This document shows positions 61,178-64,000 of a stretch of 64,000 nucleotides of DNA, in pieces (positions within the stretch are counted from its first letter, which is position 1; each line of letters starts with the position of its first letter). The position numbers and the translations under genes were made by a program. Source of the DNA: Todiramphus chloris collaris (Eukaryota; Chordata; Aves; Coraciiformes; Alcedinidae); the NCBI GenBank assembly GCA_025345505.1, contig JANVCC010000152.1, forward strand, positions 3,171,318 through 3,235,317, in the 5' to 3' direction. Below the pieces are notes generated by a model. That model did not search any database. It was given only the letters and a program-made list of their open reading frames with translations, and was not told where the DNA came from.

Positions 61178-61566
61178 TTCTCTATCTACACAGTTTATAT
61201 GGAATCGCTAAATAAATACCCATTTTAGAGCAACAATCTGGCTATAGATCCTGCCAAGAACCTTCTCCAGTGCAGGCTTCCCATGCGGTACCAGCCTTCT
61301 TTGGGTGCATCCATGTGCTCTGGTGTGGAGTTGGTCCCCTGTGGGATGCAGGAGGATATCTGTTCCAGTGTGGACCTCCATGGACTGCAGGGGGACAGCC
61401 TGGTCACCCTGTTCTTCACCACAGGCTACAGGGCAATCTCTGATACAGTGCCTGAAGCACCTCCTCACCCTGTTCTTCACAGACCTTGGTGTCTGCAGTT
61501 ATTTCTCACATATTCTCACACTTCTCTCTGACTGCTGCTTCTTCTGCAGCATTTTTTTTCCTCTTC

Positions 61567-61574
61567 TTAAATAT
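61567..61574 (-). promoter_or_regulatory. Putative LTR TATA-like box
   Basis: TTAAATAT on the + strand reads ATATTTAA on the minus strand, about 160 bases into the inferred U3 region. The position suits an LTR promoter, but there is no evidence of activity in this copy. Confidence 0.35.
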
Positions 61575-61735
61575 GTTATCCCAGAGGTGATATCACCATC
61601 ATTGATTGACTTGGCCTTGACCAGTGGTGGGTCTGTCTTGGAGCCAGCTGGCATTGACATTATCATACACAAGGGAAGCTTCTAGCAGCTTTTTGCAGAA
61701 CTGCTACCAAAACCTTCCCATGCAAACACAGTATA

Positions 61736-61740
61736 CCAGA
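61736..61740. repeat. Target-site duplication, right copy (CCAGA)
   Basis: It matches 60634-60638 and directly follows the LTR end. Confidence 0.7.
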
Positions 61741-64000
61741 GTACTGAGAATGTGGAGATAAGTGAGGAGATGGAGCTGGGATTCTATTTGGCAGAAGATG
61801 TGAAGGGCATCTGTTAGGGTAGGAAAGGGAACAAATAGAGGCCCTCTAAATGTTCAAGAAGCTGATCACAGAGGTGGGAATTGTTGCCATTTCCATGAAG
61901 ACCAATGGGCACATCTTGCTTGTTTTAGCCAGTATTAGTGGCTGCATTTCTCAAAACAAGCTTGGTAATTTTAATCAATATCAATTCTGAAGAGAAGCAT
62001 ACAAGTATTACATTTCCCTGAGCATCTGGGTGGATGTAGGCACATCATAAATTTCAAGATAACACATAAATCACATATTTAGACTTTTTTGTACACCCTT
62101 TTAGAAACTCCTCTGACTCTGGCAATGATCTATTAGCTTCCTATTTCTTTTTTTGCATTCTTCAGTTTCCTTTGTCTCATTTTAGAGAAAGTAAGAACAA
62201 TCTTTATCTTAGAAACAGGTTTACTTTATATCTGGAAAGTAAATCTCTTCACCCTTTCCCATACCCTGAAAATAATCTAGGAGGTAAAGAATAAAAACTT
62301 ATTTCATGTTGGTGGTAATTGTTTTTATAATTTCAGCTTTAGCAATATACTATCCATGTGAAATATTTATGCTTTTGATTTCAAACATCACTGAAATTTC
62401 CAAACATCACACCCACCATACAGATATCCTGAACGGCCAAAACCTATCTAGATTTTCTATAAGAAGTACCTATAAAGGAGACACATTTCCACGGGCCAGA
62501 AAACGACAAAACTTGGTAACAAGACTCCCAGCACTTATTACCAGTTCAAGGTCAGACAGCAGAGCACCTTCCAATCCTCTACATTATTACATAGAAATAT
62601 ACAATTAATATGAAAAGAAGAGGAATTTTCAGCTCAGTTTCATAATTTTTGCTGTCTGTGTAACCAGTTCACCACACAAGTGTTAAATTCAGAGTACATT
62701 GGCAGGTCTAACTGAAATGGAGACTCCTTTGATTGAAAGAAACATTGCTGTTCAACACAAAAAATGTGCTGCCAATCTCATTACATGTAGCAGATAAATA
62801 AAATACATTAATGTCTACCACTTTTCCACAGAAAACATCACAGTCAAGCCAAATCATTGACATTATCATAATAGACCACTCACTGCCTTGTACCATTCTT
62901 CCACACCAACCATCTCTTCCTTTCTTCCTTCACTGTAATTTAAATGATAGATACAGCAGAAATGAGATCCCAGTCCTAGGCATCAGCATTCCTCAAATAA
63001 TACAAAATAATATTTCACACCTCATCAGTGGGGAGTTCTCAGCCATGAATAACATTCCTGATATCTAATAAATCCCCTAAAATGCATATTGCTTAGTGTG
63101 ACTGGCTTTCCCTAACACAAGGAGTGTAAATTACATTTTCATAAACATTGTTTTCATCATACCATAGTTACTTAATAGTGAACCTAGAGGAGAATTGTAT
63201 GTATAATCTGGTAGACAAAGCAGGCTTTACAATAAAGATGGAAGACTGAAAATATGATTATTATTGCAAATGCTAAACAGAATTTTTATTAGCATTTGAG
63301 CTGATGAGAGGGCACAGCACATGCAAATATATTCGAAGATACTAAATAAATCAATGAATTTTTAAAATGTGAATAAGTGAACAGAAGATATAATTATTTA
63401 CAGGGGGAAAGCATCAGGATGACAAAAAATGTGCATGATAATTCCACACCTGTTACCTATGGCAGTACAAGAGAGGAAATTTCTTTTACAGTGTTTGGCT
63501 TTGATCTCCTAATCATTGTTACATCCTGGTGCTAATAGAGACCCTCAGACTATAAAAATGGGTGAACCATCACACCTTGGGGCAGATCATTAGTAATACT
63601 GTGACTGCTGATACTCTGTCAAGTTACAAGGAAGTATGACTGCATACTCAATAGAACTTTCTGCATTAAGAACGAGGGGAAAAAAAAGAAGAAGAAAAAG
63701 AAAGAAAATTCAGTGACCAAGATATGGCTTTTGAGCAACACAGAAACCTTTGGTTAGGTCTCTAAAGCTGTCTGGGAAGTAGGTACAGGGGACTGCCTTG
63801 CCTATGAGAAGGGAGCAAGCACGGATTCTTTGGGCTGGCATGGCTGGCTTGCTCCATCATCGATGTCTACGTTGTTGCTGTTCTATAATTTGAATGCGAG
63901 GATCCCTGTGGATGTGTAGTTATTTCCTGTTTGTGAAGAGCTCCTGCCTTACATCATGTTTCATCTCTGTGGTTATGTGGTATTTATGGCTTTGTGGCAC
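61741..64000. other. Non-coding stretch to window end
   Basis: AT-rich sequence with an A/G-rich patch near 63678-63708. No gene or named repeat is recognised. Open frames stay at or under 100 codons. Confidence 0.5.

Larger units (their letters stand above)
60639..61735 (-). mobile_element. Solo LTR of an avian endogenous retrovirus
   Basis: A region of about 1.1 kb begins TGTGGTGGATTGACCCTG and ends AAACACAGTATA, imperfect inverted ends of the TGT...ACA type. I recognise it as an LTR common in bird genomes. Marks include the GGTGTCTGCAGTTATTTCTC stretch, GTTATCCCAGAGGTGATATC, and a run of diverged units of about 45-49 bases. The orientation is inferred as minus: read that way, a TATA-like box lies near the start and AATAAA about 100 bases from the end. 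There is no gag, pol or env sequence beside it, so it is a solo LTR left by recombination between the two LTRs of a provirus. It holds no viral protein. A 5-bp duplication would fit an ERVL-type integrase; 6 bp would suggest ERVK-like. Confidence 0.83.

Noticed and set aside
61305..61685. 126-codon + strand frame
   Set aside because: It lies inside the solo LTR, is antisense to its inferred direction, and matches no viral or host protein.
60639..61735. Full endogenous provirus
   Set aside because: No second LTR, primer-binding site or gag/pol/env-like frame lies on either side; only one LTR is present.

Overview
The window looks like nuclear DNA from a bird, and I find no supportable protein-coding or RNA gene in it. 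The diagnosis rests on repeats. There are eight recognisable CR1 LINE fragments, several ending in the short direct repeat ATTCTATG/TGATTCTA that marks CR1 3' ends. There is one solo LTR of a type I know from bird genomes. Beneath these lie older relics resembling MIR/CORE-SINE and L2 sequences, plus one very old CR1-like tail. The DNA is AT-rich, has no CpG-island-like stretch, and carries many poly-A/poly-T runs and microsatellites. All long open frames are explained by CR1, by simple repeats or by chance. The best reading is intergenic DNA or the inside of a large intron.

Layout. 1-9 kb: a short + strand CR1 tail (1434-1590) and MIR-like relics (1988-2065 and 8918-9090, a weaker one near 4115). 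9-19.8 kb: mostly unique sequence with an old CR1-like 3' end at 15740-16045. 19.8-30.1 kb: the densest repeat region, with minus-strand CR1 copies at 19806-20495, 24641-25230 and 28402-30088 (the last, about 1.7 kb, keeps broken reverse-transcriptase motifs) and an L2-like relic at 21700-21965. 30-37 kb: a TTTG-rich tract, a 70-bp + strand CR1 tail, a pyrimidine-rich kilobase, a weak L2-like piece and a GGATA microsatellite. 37-46 kb: an old minus-strand CR1 (37083-37690), an L2-like relic, an AAAAG microsatellite broken by ten N, and a 1-kb minus-strand CR1 (44756-45789). 46-55.4 kb: nearly repeat-free unique sequence with a G-quadruplex-type motif at 52279-52306. 55.4-64 kb: a minus-strand CR1 (55421-55924), an exact 32-bp tandem duplication (58414-58475), and the solo LTR (60639-61735) flanked by a 5-bp target-site duplication.

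No genes work together here. The transposons are dead fragments: the CR1 reverse-transcriptase remnants carry frameshifts, stops and lost catalytic aspartates, and the LTR has no internal viral region. Of the nine CR1-type insertions six lie on the minus strand, and so does the LTR, which would fit a + strand host intron but is too few to prove it. I saw nothing I would call a new biological system. The most rewarding items are the LTR with its in-phase internal repeats, the fresh 32-bp duplication, the unexplained open frame at 38659-38916 and the strand-asymmetric pyrimidine block at 32.6-33.65 kb.
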